Positions 7,131 through 14,243 of a stretch of DNA of 17,537 nt are shown piece by piece; position 1 is the first letter of the stretch; each line of letters begins with the position of its first letter. Location of the stretch: the NCBI GenBank assembly GCA_002380675.1, contig DFWB01000010.1, positions 1 through 17,537 on the forward strand. Direction: 5' to 3'. Position numbers and translations under genes: made by a program. The notes beneath the pieces are model-generated. The model had not been told where the DNA came from and searched no databases. It was given only the letters and a program-made list of their open reading frames with translations. The stretch comes from Akkermansiaceae bacterium UBA4145 (GTDB lineage Bacteria; Verrucomicrobiota; Verrucomicrobiia; Verrucomicrobiales; Akkermansiaceae).

Positions 7131-8486
7131 TTACAGGGAGAGAGGCCTTCCGGAAGACGGAACAACGGCACCCTCAACTTGTTTCTCAAACCACTCCAGA
7201 GCTGAGGGATCACCGTGGACGAGAACGGTCTTTTGGGCATTTGCGGTTTGCATAAAGTCGAGCAGGTGATTCCGGGGGGCGTGTCCACTGAAATCGTAGA
7301 CCTTCACCCCGCAATTCAGAGGGACTCCCGGAAGCTCAGGATCGAGTTGGATTTCATCTCCAGCTTGAGCCGCCCGAATCTTTCCTCCAGGGCTATCCGG
7401 ATCGGCATACCCAACAAAAAGAAGCATGTTCCCCGGCTTATCAATAAAGCCACGGGCGAATCCATTCGACGTCGTCTTTTCCGTCATCATGCCGCTTGAG
7501 AGAGCATATATCGCTCCGCGTTCAAGGGGTATGGGCCTGCGGCCCCGGCGGTTTCCGGTGATTGGATTCATATCCCTTAGGATCTTGAAATCCGGGGCGC
7601 TGCGACGCGTAGAACCCGAGAACTTGTCATAGACGACAGTCATCTTGGTGCTTAGCCCTCCAATGTAGACCGGTGCGTCTCGCAGGGAGTGGTCTAACTT
7701 GGCCTCATGAATCATAGTGAGAACCTCCTGAGTTTTGCCGATAGCGAAAACAGGAACAAGGACTGATCCGCCCTCGTTCAGGCATTGCTCAATATCATTG
7801 ATGAAGCGTTTTCTTTCATTCTTTGGACAATAGGAGGCTGGTCGGGGAGAATCCCCTCTGGTGGTCTCGACTATCAGTGCATCGAGATTTTTCTCCGCAA
7901 GGTCCGGAAAACGCGCGCCTTTTATAAGAGCATGGTCTTCGAACCGAATGTCACCGCTGTAGAAAAATCGTTTGCTGTTCCCCTCCAGGAGGACTCCTGC
8001 TGATCCGAGGATATGGCCTGCATCGTAAAAGGTAGCTTTCACAGATCCGTTCCAGTCCAGATCAAAAGGCTTTTCATAATCACGAGGCTCGATGCGGGGG
8101 ATCAGTTTGTCGATTGAGCGATGTGTAAAGAGGGGGTAGTCATCAATTCCCAGTTCTGCGCGCTGAGACTTCATCACGTTTACAGAGTTATGAAGGAGTG
8201 CATCAGCAAGGGCACATGTCGCCGGCGTCATGAAAACCCGTGCGGAAGGTTGGTCACGCATCAGGACCGGAAGCGTGCCCACATGATCAAGGTGGGAGTG
8301 AGTGACAATGATAGCATCGAGGCTATCATGGGGAAGGTCCTCGTAACGAGGAATGCTAGCCTGTCCCTTTTCCTTGGGGTGCATTCCGGCGTCCAGCACG
8401 ATGCGGGTATCGCCGATCTCAAGCAGGTAGCTGTTGGCTCCGATCTCAGTGGTCCGGTTAAGGAGGGTGAAGCGAGCGTCGGGCAC
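7131..8486 (-). CDS. Metallo-beta-lactamase-fold beta-CASP nuclease (CPSF73-like)
   Basis: A 451-residue cytosolic zinc hydrolase of the beta-CASP group, whose members cut or trim RNA. Motifs in order: zinc-binding THSHLDH at 62-68; GHILGSAG near 157-164 (His158); YSGDI at 176-180 (Asp179); ETTRGD at 207-212, where the CPSF73 group usually has ESTYGD; VPVFAIGKTQEVL, typical of the CASP domain; SSGMM; the late SGHA at 400-403; and VHGD near 423-426 (His424). All metal-binding positions appear present. RNase J is unlikely, because the length and motif spacing match the CPSF-type bacterial proteins better. Exact substrate is unknown. Its stop is 5 bases from the lpxD stop, with overlapping ends likely for the convergent transcripts. 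It begins 74 bases after the CAT tRNA on the same strand and may be co-transcribed with it. Confidence 0.85.
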   Translation of the reverse strand: MPDARFTLLNRTTEIGANSYLLEIGDTRIVLDAGMHPKEKGQASIPRYEDLPHDSLDAIIVTHSHLDHVGTLPVLMRDQPSARVFMTPATCALADALLHNSVNVMKSQRAELGIDDYPLFTHRSIDKLIPRIEPRDYEKPFDLDWNGSVKATFYDAGHILGSAGVLLEGNSKRFFYSGDIRFEDHALIKGARFPDLAEKNLDALIVETTRGDSPRPASYCPKNERKRFINDIEQCLNEGGSVLVPVFAIGKTQEVLTMIHEAKLDHSLRDAPVYIGGLSTKMTVVYDKFSGSTRRSAPDFKILRDMNPITGNRRGRRPIPLERGAIYALSSGMMTEKTTSNGFARGFIDKPGNMLLFVGYADPDSPGGKIRAAQAGDEIQLDPELPGVPLNCGVKVYDFSGHAPRNHLLDFMQTANAQKTVLVHGDPSALEWFEKQVEGAVVPSSGRPLSL

Positions 8487-8560
8487 GACTTGAGGGCTGT
8501 GATGGGAGCAGGGCGGGGTTCGCCCAGATACTCGGCTGGAAACTGTCCGATTGGAAAACG

Positions 8561-8632
8561 TAGCAGGGGGCGGATTCGAACCGCCGACCCAAGGCTTATG
8601 AGTCCTTTGCTCTACCCCTGAGCTACCCTGCC
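8561..8632 (-). tRNA. tRNA with anticodon CAT (elongator Met or Ile2)
   Basis: A 72-base cloverleaf reads on the minus strand. The acceptor GGCAGGG pairs with CCCTGCT (G1-U72 wobble), the discriminator is A, and the CCA tail is not encoded. The D stem is GCTC/GAGC, the anticodon loop CTCATAA (anticodon CAT), and the T stem GGCGG/CCGCC carries loop TTCGAAT. The anticodon stem AAGGA/GCCTT has an A-G mismatch at the pair beside the loop. It is not an initiator tRNA, because the C1-A72 mismatch and the three GC pairs beside the loop are absent. Elongator Met and lysidine-modified Ile2 cannot be separated from sequence alone. Confidence 0.93.
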
Positions 8633-8925
8633 ATTTAACCTCTGAGGCGACGGGGGCTTACAGACTGGGTCCGGCGGTGTCGATATCAAAAAGAGATCTG
8701 GAAGGCAGGAAAGAGCAGTGCAGAGTTTGCATCGACTGCGGTTGAAATAAGGGGAGTCAGGAGGTCGCCCCAGCCATTTTGGAGTCCAAGAAGGCTCTGG
8801 GAATCGGAGAATCGGAGCCAAATGAGGAAAAAACAAGGATTTGAGGGCTAAATGTAAGGGAATTGGAGATTATTACGGATGTTTTGGAGGAAGTGACAAA
8901 ATTCTTAAAAAATAGGCGAAATAGG

Positions 8926-8955
8926 CCTTGTCAACAAGGGGCTGACTCCTATAGT
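8926..8955 (+). promoter_or_regulatory. Promoter of the rpsL ribosomal operon
   Basis: TTGTCA (8928-8933), a 16-base spacer and TATAGT (8950-8955) form the best sigma70-type promoter in the window, with A/T-rich sequence just upstream. The bases after the -10 box are GC-rich (CGCGCCCCC), a discriminator type known for stringently controlled rRNA and ribosomal protein promoters. The -35 box lies inside a palindrome CCTTGT-CA-ACAAGG (8926-8939), which could be an operator. A start near 8962 would give a leader of about 180 bases before rpsL. Confidence 0.6.
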
Positions 8956-9058
8956 CGCGCCCCCAAAAATCGTGGCTGGATTCTGTGCGACATCGCGGAA
9001 AACAGCTTAAAAAGCGGTTTACCAGCTTATCGGGTGCAGCTCCGGATAACAGGCTCCT

Positions 9059-9075
9059 GCGAGGGTAATCCTCGC
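9059..9075 (+). promoter_or_regulatory. Hairpin in the rpsL leader
   Basis: GCGAGG (9059-9064), a five-base loop and CCTCGC (9070-9075) form a perfect 6-bp stem about 65 bases before the rpsL start. An outer GGC/GCC pairing (9052-9054 with 9078-9080) could extend it. No T-run follows, so it is not a terminator. It could be a binding site for a ribosomal protein or a stability element; the role is speculative. Confidence 0.35.
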
Positions 9076-9140
9076 CGGCCTGCCTCCTGCCTCGGTGAGT
9101 GTTCAGAGATCAATAGAGATATTCTCAAACAGCAGGAATC

Positions 9141-9515
9141 ATGCCGACCATTAACCAACTCGTCCGTAAGGGGCGCAAGCAGGCAGTCAGGAAGTCCAAG
9201 TCGCCGGCGCTCGCAAATTGCCCGCAGCGACGTGGTGTCTGCCTCCAGGTCTACACCCGGACACCGAAGAAGCCGAACTCCGCACTGCGGAAAGTCGCGA
9301 AGGTTCGTTTAACGAATGGGTTTGAGGTTATCGCCTACATCGGCGGAGAGGGGCACAACCTGCAGGAGCATAGCATCGTCCTGGTCCGCGGGGGCAGGGT
9401 GAAAGACCTCCCAGGTGTGAGGTATCATATTGTAAGGGGCTCCCTCGATACACTTGGTGTCGAGAACCGAAAGCAGAGCCGATCCAAATACGGAGCCAAG
9501 CGGCCGAAGAAGTAA
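9141..9515 (+). CDS. rpsL: 30S ribosomal protein S12
   Basis: Decoding-centre protein of the small subunit, 124 residues as usual. The diagnostic TPKKPNSALRKVAKVRL begins at residue 41; Lys43 and Lys88 are the wild-type residues at the two classical streptomycin-resistance sites. VKDLPGVRYH (87-96) includes the Asp that RimO methylthiolates in many bacteria; whether this organism does so is unknown. It is the first gene of the combined str/S10 block, about 180 bases after the probable promoter. AGGA lies only three bases before the ATG, so the ribosome binding site is poor. rpsG follows after 31 bases. Confidence 0.98.
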   Translation: MPTINQLVRKGRKQAVRKSKSPALANCPQRRGVCLQVYTRTPKKPNSALRKVAKVRLTNGFEVIAYIGGEGHNLQEHSIVLVRGGRVKDLPGVRYHIVRGSLDTLGVENRKQSRSKYGAKRPKK

Positions 9516-9546
9516 GCTGATCTGAAACAGGAAGGAACTCAGAAAC

Positions 9547-10020
9547 ATGGCAAGAAGACGAAGAGTTTACCACAAGCCGGACAGGCGAGATCCGAAGTTC
9601 GATAGTGAATTGATCGGGCATCTCATCTCGAAGGTGATGAAGGATGGAAAGAGAGCCCTCGCCGAGAGGGTTGTCTATTCCGCGATCGACAAGGCTAACG
9701 AAGGAACGGACACGGTTGATCCTCTGGAAGTCGTGACCCGGGCAATTGAAAACTCAAAGCCGCGGGTTGAAGTAAAAAGTCGCCGAGTTGGTGGAGCAAC
9801 TTACCAAGTTCCACTCGAGGTAGCAGCGTTGCGTTCCGAGGCTCTGGCGATGCGGTGGATTATTGGATTTGCGCGAGGACGTAAGGGAACGCCGATGCAT
9901 GTAGCCCTTGCGAATGAAATTAAGGACGCTGCTAACAATACGGGCGGGGCGGTCCGTAAACGCGATGATGTCCATAAGATGGCGCAGGCCAACCGCGCCT
10001 TTGCTCACTTCCGCTGGTAG
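9547..10020 (+). CDS. rpsG: 30S ribosomal protein S7
   Basis: Primary binder of the 3' major domain of 16S rRNA that nucleates assembly of the small-subunit head. At 157 residues it is close to the family length. Recognisable segments are MARRRRVYHK at the start, DPKFDSELIGHLISKVMKDGKR near 15-36, the beta-hairpin PRVEVKSRRVGGATYQVP near 73-90, and the C-terminal KRDDVHKMAQANRAFAHFRW. It is one of the few genes in the block with a Shine-Dalgarno sequence: AGGAAGGA at 9529-9536, about ten bases before the ATG. In E. coli S7 represses the str operon by binding the rpsL-rpsG gap. The 31-base gap here shows no obvious copy of that site. Confidence 0.98.
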   Translation: MARRRRVYHKPDRRDPKFDSELIGHLISKVMKDGKRALAERVVYSAIDKANEGTDTVDPLEVVTRAIENSKPRVEVKSRRVGGATYQVPLEVAALRSEALAMRWIIGFARGRKGTPMHVALANEIKDAANNTGGAVRKRDDVHKMAQANRAFAHFRW

Positions 10021-10032
10021 TAAATAATATTA

Positions 10033-12222
10033 ATGCTCGCCACTGCCACAGTATCAGCTCCCCAGATGTCTGAGAGTCCTAACAGCCCTGACAGGCCGTA
10101 TCCGCTTGAGCGGACACGGAATATCGGGATTGCGGCTCATATTGACGCTGGGAAGACGACGCTGACAGAGCGGGTCCTGTTCTACACTGGCATGATTCAC
10201 CGAATCGGCGAGGTGCACGATGGTGCAACTACGACCGATCACATGGAGCAGGAGCGCGAACGGGGAATCACGATCACTTCGGCTGCGGTTACTTGCGAGT
10301 GGATGCAGAGGAAAGACGAAGGGGTTTACAAGTTGTTTGAGGAGGAGAAACAGAGGGTGAACATCATCGATACTCCCGGTCACGTCGACTTTACTGCGGA
10401 AGTGGAGAGATCTCTCAGGGTTCTCGATGGAGCGATCGTTGTGTTCTGTGGAGTCGCGGGAGTTCAGCCTCAGACCGAAACAGTCTGGCGGCAGGCCTCC
10501 AAGTACAACGTGCCCCGAATCGTGTTTGTCAACAAGATGGACCGCGTTGGGGCGAATTTCCAGAATGTGGTTGAGGAGGTCCGAGAGAAGCTGGGGGCAA
10601 CGCCACTACGAATTCTTATTCCCATAGGATCGGAAGAGCATCTCAAGGGCCAGATTGATGTTCTGAACAGGAAGGCCGTGGTTTACACCGAGGATGATAC
10701 TCTTGGTTCAACTTTTGAGATCCGAGAGCTGGATGAGCAGCAGGCCCAAGATGCCGACGAGGCTTACGCAGAAATTCTTAACACGCTGGCTGATGTTGAT
10801 GAGCATCTCGGAGAAAAGTTTCTTCTGGAGGAAGAAATCACGGTGTCAGACCTGAAAAAAGCAATGCGCCGCGCGACCATAGCGAACAAGGTTGTGCCCA
10901 TTGCCGGGGGATCTGCTTTTAAGAACAAGGGAGTGCAGTATCTGGTGGACGCGGTAGTGGATTACTTGCCCAGTCCCTTGGAGATTCCTGCTGCGAGAGG
11001 GCAGAGTTCTGAAGATGAAAATGATGAGGTGGTAGCTACTACCGATGATAATGGGAAGTTTTGCTCTCTGGCCTTCAAACTCTGGGCTGACAAATATGTA
11101 GGAAAATTAGTCTTCTTCCGGGTCTATTCAGGAACGGTTTCGAAGGGTGATATGGTCTACAACCCGCGGACACGAAAGAAGGAGCGAATCGGCAGGCTGA
11201 TTCAGATCCAGGCGGACAAGCATGAGGAGATTGAAACATGCTACGCAGGAGACATAGCAGCAATCGTGGGAATCAAAAATGTGACGACCGGGGACACCCT
11301 ATGCTCTCAGAAATTTGACATTCTTCTTGAGCCTCCGAGTTTCCCAGAGCCGGTCATAGCAATGGCGGTTGAGCCTCGAACTACGGCTGATCAGGAGAAG
11401 ATGTCCTCAGGTCTGGCTCGTCTGATGGAGGAAGACCCGACTTTCGTAGTCCATACTGACGAGGACACAGGACAGACAATTATTTCAGGGATGGGTGAAC
11501 TCCACTTGGAGGTCATTATCGACCGTCTTCGTCGTGAATTCAGCGTGGAGGCTAACGTGGGCAAGCCCCAGATTGCTTACAGGGAAACGATCACTGCCGA
11601 TGCAGGTGGGGAGGGACTCCTTAAAAAGCAGAGTGGGGGACGAGGTCAGTATGGCCATGTCGTGCTCGATGTGACGCCGAATGAAAAGGGTGCCGGCCTG
11701 ACGACAAAGAGTCTCGTGGTTGGTGGTGCAATCCCTAAAGAGTTCATGAATGCAGTGACTGCCGGAGTTGCTGAATCGATGACAAATGGGATTGTTGCAG
11801 GCTATCCGGTCGTCGACGTTCATGTGAATATCACAGATGGCTCGTCTCACGATGTGGATTCCAACGAGAACGCCTTTAAGATGGCCGCAATCTTTGCAAT
11901 GAAAGATGCCTTTCGAAAGGCAGGATCCATCCTTCTCGAACCGATAATGGACGTAGAGGTAACAACCCCTGAGGAAAATCAGGGGGATATCATGGGAGAC
12001 CTGAACCGTCGGCGCGGCCAGATTCAGGAGATGGGCAGCAAAGGAAACGTTGCCATCGTCAAATCCAAGGTGCCTCTCGCTGAAATGTTCGGATACTCCA
12101 CAGATGTCCGGACGATCTCGTCAGGCCGAGCCTCATTTGTAATGACCCCCTCCAGTTTTGAACCAGTTCCGCAGGCTATCGTCGAGGCGATCTGCAAGGA
12201 ACGTGGGACAGTAGCTGCCTAA
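10033..12222 (+). CDS. fusA: Translation elongation factor G
   Basis: GTPase that drives translocation of tRNA and mRNA on the ribosome and takes part in recycling. Motifs: G1 AHIDAGKTT at 35-43, switch I RGITITSAA near 78-86, DTPGH at 113-117, NKMD at 167-170, and the later domains with EDTGQTIISGMGELHLEVI, RGQYGHV, and NRRRGQIQEMG in domain V. The 729 residues from ATG 10033 carry about 25 extra N-terminal residues before the conserved PLERTRNIGI. ATG 10066 (MSESPNSPDR) is an equally plausible start, giving 718 residues. Neither has a Shine-Dalgarno sequence. It follows rpsG by 12 bases, as in str operons, but tuf does not follow; rpsJ does, after 32 bases. Confidence 0.98.
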   Translation: MLATATVSAPQMSESPNSPDRPYPLERTRNIGIAAHIDAGKTTLTERVLFYTGMIHRIGEVHDGATTTDHMEQERERGITITSAAVTCEWMQRKDEGVYKLFEEEKQRVNIIDTPGHVDFTAEVERSLRVLDGAIVVFCGVAGVQPQTETVWRQASKYNVPRIVFVNKMDRVGANFQNVVEEVREKLGATPLRILIPIGSEEHLKGQIDVLNRKAVVYTEDDTLGSTFEIRELDEQQAQDADEAYAEILNTLADVDEHLGEKFLLEEEITVSDLKKAMRRATIANKVVPIAGGSAFKNKGVQYLVDAVVDYLPSPLEIPAARGQSSEDENDEVVATTDDNGKFCSLAFKLWADKYVGKLVFFRVYSGTVSKGDMVYNPRTRKKERIGRLIQIQADKHEEIETCYAGDIAAIVGIKNVTTGDTLCSQKFDILLEPPSFPEPVIAMAVEPRTTADQEKMSSGLARLMEEDPTFVVHTDEDTGQTIISGMGELHLEVIIDRLRREFSVEANVGKPQIAYRETITADAGGEGLLKKQSGGRGQYGHVVLDVTPNEKGAGLTTKSLVVGGAIPKEFMNAVTAGVAESMTNGIVAGYPVVDVHVNITDGSSHDVDSNENAFKMAAIFAMKDAFRKAGSILLEPIMDVEVTTPEENQGDIMGDLNRRRGQIQEMGSKGNVAIVKSKVPLAEMFGYSTDVRTISSGRASFVMTPSSFEPVPQAIVEAICKERGTVAA

Positions 12223-12254
12223 TTCGCCCAGTAATACATTTTCTTCTCTCGACC

Positions 12255-12563
12255 ATGGAAAATCAGAAAATCAGAATTCGTCTCCGAGCTTACGACCATC
12301 GAGCGATCGATAAGTCAGCGGAAGAAATCGTGGAGACAGCCAAGCGGACGGGCGCCAAGGTCGCAGGTCCAATCCCCTTGCCTACTCGGATTGAAAAATA
12401 CTCGGTGAACCGTTCTCCGCACGTGAACAAGAAATCAGCAGAGCAGTTCGAGATCCGAACCCACAAGAGGCTTCTCGATATCATGGACCCTACTGCTCGG
12501 ACAGTCGACGAACTTAAAAAACTGAATCTCCCTGCCGGGGTCGACATTACAATTCGGATCTGA
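12255..12563 (+). CDS. rpsJ: 30S ribosomal protein S10
   Basis: Small-subunit head protein, also known as transcription antitermination factor NusE. The 102 residues match the family. Seen: QKIRIRLRAYDHRAID near 4-19, the long loop tip with GPIPLPTRIEKYSVNRSPHVNKKS (38-61), HKRLLDIMDPTARTVDELKKLNLPAGVDITI at the C-terminus. Normally the first gene of the S10 operon; here it continues directly from fusA. The start lacks a Shine-Dalgarno sequence (preceding bases are TTCTTCTCTCGACC). Confidence 0.98.
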   Translation: MENQKIRIRLRAYDHRAIDKSAEEIVETAKRTGAKVAGPIPLPTRIEKYSVNRSPHVNKKSAEQFEIRTHKRLLDIMDPTARTVDELKKLNLPAGVDITIRI

Positions 12564-12597
12564 GGCCGAAAAATTTAGCGTTTAACTCCATACGACC

Positions 12598-13245
12598 ATG
12601 TCACTAGGACTGATTGGAAAGAAAATAGGTATGACCAGGCTCTTTGACCAAGAGGCTGGCAGTGCGGTCGCGGTTACCGTGATCGATGTGGGAGGCAATG
12701 AGCTCGTGCAGCAGAAAACACCTGATTCCAAAGATGGGTATAGCGCCGTTCAAGTGGCCTATTCGGATCAAAAGGAACAGCGGATGAAGCAGCCAGCCAT
12801 GGGTCACCTCAAGAAGCATGGCGTTGCGGCCAAGAGCATCATCCGTGAGTTTCGCCTCGAAGAGGGTGAGGAGTTGCCGGAGTCCCACCCAGGTGCGGAA
12901 CTTTTCAAAGATGGCCAGTGGGTGGACGTCATTGGAACTACCAAGGGTAAGGGCTTTCAAGGAGTGGTGAAGCGCTACAATTTTGGAGGTGGACCGGCCG
13001 CCCACGGACATATGACTCACAGACGGCCGGGAGCCGTCGGTGCAGGAACGTGGCCTGGCCGTATCTGGAAGAACCAGCGGATGCCTGGACACGATGGACA
13101 GCGCAACCGGACCACGCAGAATCTGAAAATCGTACAGGTCCGCCCGGAGGATAACGTGATTCTCGTTTCCGGTGCAGTTCCGGGTTCGAAGGGTAGCTAT
13201 GTGGTTGTCCGGCCCGCAAAAAAGAAGCCTTCGCCGGCGGAGTAA
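12598..13245 (+). CDS. rplC: 50S ribosomal protein L3
   Basis: Early-assembly large-subunit protein whose extension reaches the peptidyl transferase centre. The 215 residues are within the normal 205-215. Features: IGKKIGMTRLFD at 6-17, the GTTKGKGFQGVVKRYNFGGG segment of the barrel, and the extension GHMTHRRPGAVGAGTWPGRIWKNQRMPGHDGQ. In E. coli a Gln in this extension is methylated by PrmB; the aligned segment here is AGTWPGR with no Gln. There is no Shine-Dalgarno sequence before the ATG. It lies 34 bases after rpsJ and 30 before rplD. Confidence 0.98.
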   Translation: MSLGLIGKKIGMTRLFDQEAGSAVAVTVIDVGGNELVQQKTPDSKDGYSAVQVAYSDQKEQRMKQPAMGHLKKHGVAAKSIIREFRLEEGEELPESHPGAELFKDGQWVDVIGTTKGKGFQGVVKRYNFGGGPAAHGHMTHRRPGAVGAGTWPGRIWKNQRMPGHDGQRNRTTQNLKIVQVRPEDNVILVSGAVPGSKGSYVVVRPAKKKPSPAE

Positions 13246-13275
13246 TCGAATCTCTCAATTTAGGAAGGAAGCAAT

Positions 13276-13887
13276 ATGTCAGCTACAACACTCACTCTTG
13301 AAGAAGCCAAAGCCGCCAGTATTACAGTGCTGGAGGACCGTGAGAAGGGCAGTCAGGCGGTTCACGACCTGATCGTGGCCTATCAGGCTAACCGTCGGTC
13401 CGGGAGCGCGAATACCAAGACGCGAGGCGAGATCAGAGGAACCGGTAAGAAGATGTACAGGCAGAAAGGGACGGGTAATGCTCGTCACCGGACATCTAAG
13501 GTTCCTCTTTATGTCGGTGGAGGTGTAGCTCACGGCCCTCGCCCAAGGGATTACTCCAAGCAAGTGCCCAAGAAAATTCGGAAGTTGGCCTTCCGCCGTG
13601 TTCTTGGAGATTGCATCGCCGACGGAAAAATCCAAGTGGTCGACTCTTTTGAGATCGCGGATGGAAAGACCAAGTCCTTCCTGGCCGAAGTGGGCAAGAT
13701 TACCGAAGCCGAGAAGGTTCTCGTTGTTGCTCCCGAATTCGATGACAAAACCCTCCTTGCTCACCGGAATGTCCCGGGTGCGATGTGTCTGCCCGCCATC
13801 GAGGTAAGCATCGAAGAGCTTCTTTACCACGACAGTATTATTCTTACTGCTCCTGCGCTCAAGGTGCTGGCATCCCGGACCAGCTGA
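13276..13887 (+). CDS. rplD: 50S ribosomal protein L4
   Basis: Large-subunit protein lining the peptide exit tunnel. The 203 residues are typical. The extended loop is clear: TRGEIRGTGKKMYRQKGTGNARH followed by KVPLYVGGGVAHGPRPRDYS and KKIRKLAFRRVL, roughly residues 48-112. A strong Shine-Dalgarno sequence GGAAGGAAG lies about five bases before the ATG, unlike most neighbours. In E. coli L4 autoregulates the S10 operon through a leader before rpsJ. Here rpsJ has only a 32-base gap to fusA, so that mechanism cannot exist in the same form. Confidence 0.98.
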   Translation: MSATTLTLEEAKAASITVLEDREKGSQAVHDLIVAYQANRRSGSANTKTRGEIRGTGKKMYRQKGTGNARHRTSKVPLYVGGGVAHGPRPRDYSKQVPKKIRKLAFRRVLGDCIADGKIQVVDSFEIADGKTKSFLAEVGKITEAEKVLVVAPEFDDKTLLAHRNVPGAMCLPAIEVSIEELLYHDSIILTAPALKVLASRTS

Positions 13888-13907
13888 AGAATAGACCAAA
13901 GCGAATC

Positions 13908-14192
13908 ATGAGAGATATTTATTCCGTTATCGACAGTGTCCGCCTGTCTGAGAAGTCCACGCTTCTTCAGGAGCTGCACAACGAGTATGTGCTTAAGGTG
14001 GATCGTCGTGCCAATAAGATCGAGATTAAGCGCGCGGTTGAGCAGGCTTTTGGCGTCAAGGTCACAAGTGTTCGCACCGCCAACTACAGCGGGAAGTCCA
14101 AGCGAGTCAGACGGGCCGATGAAGGAAAGACCGCGGCCTGGAAGAAGGCAATGGTAAGGCTGAAAGATGGGGATTCAATTGATCTCATCTAG
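13908..14192 (+). CDS. rplW: 50S ribosomal protein L23
   Basis: Protein at the rim of the exit tunnel, docking site for trigger factor and the signal recognition particle. From ATG 13908 the product is 94 residues (MRDIYSVIDSVRLSEKSTLL onward), the normal size. Conserved blocks are YVLKVDRRANKIEIKRAVEQAF and VKVTSVRTANYSGKSKR. The open frame extends upstream to an ATG at 13785, but that would overlap rplD by more than 100 bases and add residues foreign to L23, so the inner start was chosen. No Shine-Dalgarno sequence is seen. It lies 20 bases after rplD and 51 before rplB. Confidence 0.96.
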   Translation: MRDIYSVIDSVRLSEKSTLLQELHNEYVLKVDRRANKIEIKRAVEQAFGVKVTSVRTANYSGKSKRVRRADEGKTAAWKKAMVRLKDGDSIDLI

Positions 14193-14243
14193 GGCTCTAC
14201 GTCACTCAGTTCATAATACAGCGATTTAACAAAACTAGCAGTC

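Larger units (their letters stand above)
8633..9140. other. 508-base intergenic region before the ribosomal block
   Basis: No convincing gene is visible here. The left part (8633-8860) should hold the minus-strand promoter of the tRNA, but I could not pick out a good -35/-10 pair. A short direct repeat (GAATCGGA twice, near 8802-8817) is present. An A/T-rich stretch at about 8898-8923 lies immediately upstream of the main promoter (8928-8955), like an UP element. The remaining 180 bases form the rpsL leader, with a hairpin at 9059-9075. The one longer reading frame crossing the region (8863-9312) overlaps rpsL in another frame and shows no recognisable protein. Confidence 0.7.

Noticed and set aside
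8986..9069. Possible 27-codon leader peptide starting at a GTG and ending before rpsL
   Set aside because: No Shine-Dalgarno sequence, no regulatory residue run, and its end falls inside the leader hairpin; indistinguishable from a chance frame.
8863..9312. 149-codon open frame on the plus strand upstream of and into rpsL
   Set aside because: It overlaps rpsL by 172 bases in another frame, covers the probable promoter and leader, and its translation shows no recognisable domain.
13279..13899. 206-codon minus-strand frame opposite rplD
   Set aside because: It lies exactly opposite a clear L4 gene and has no recognisable features.
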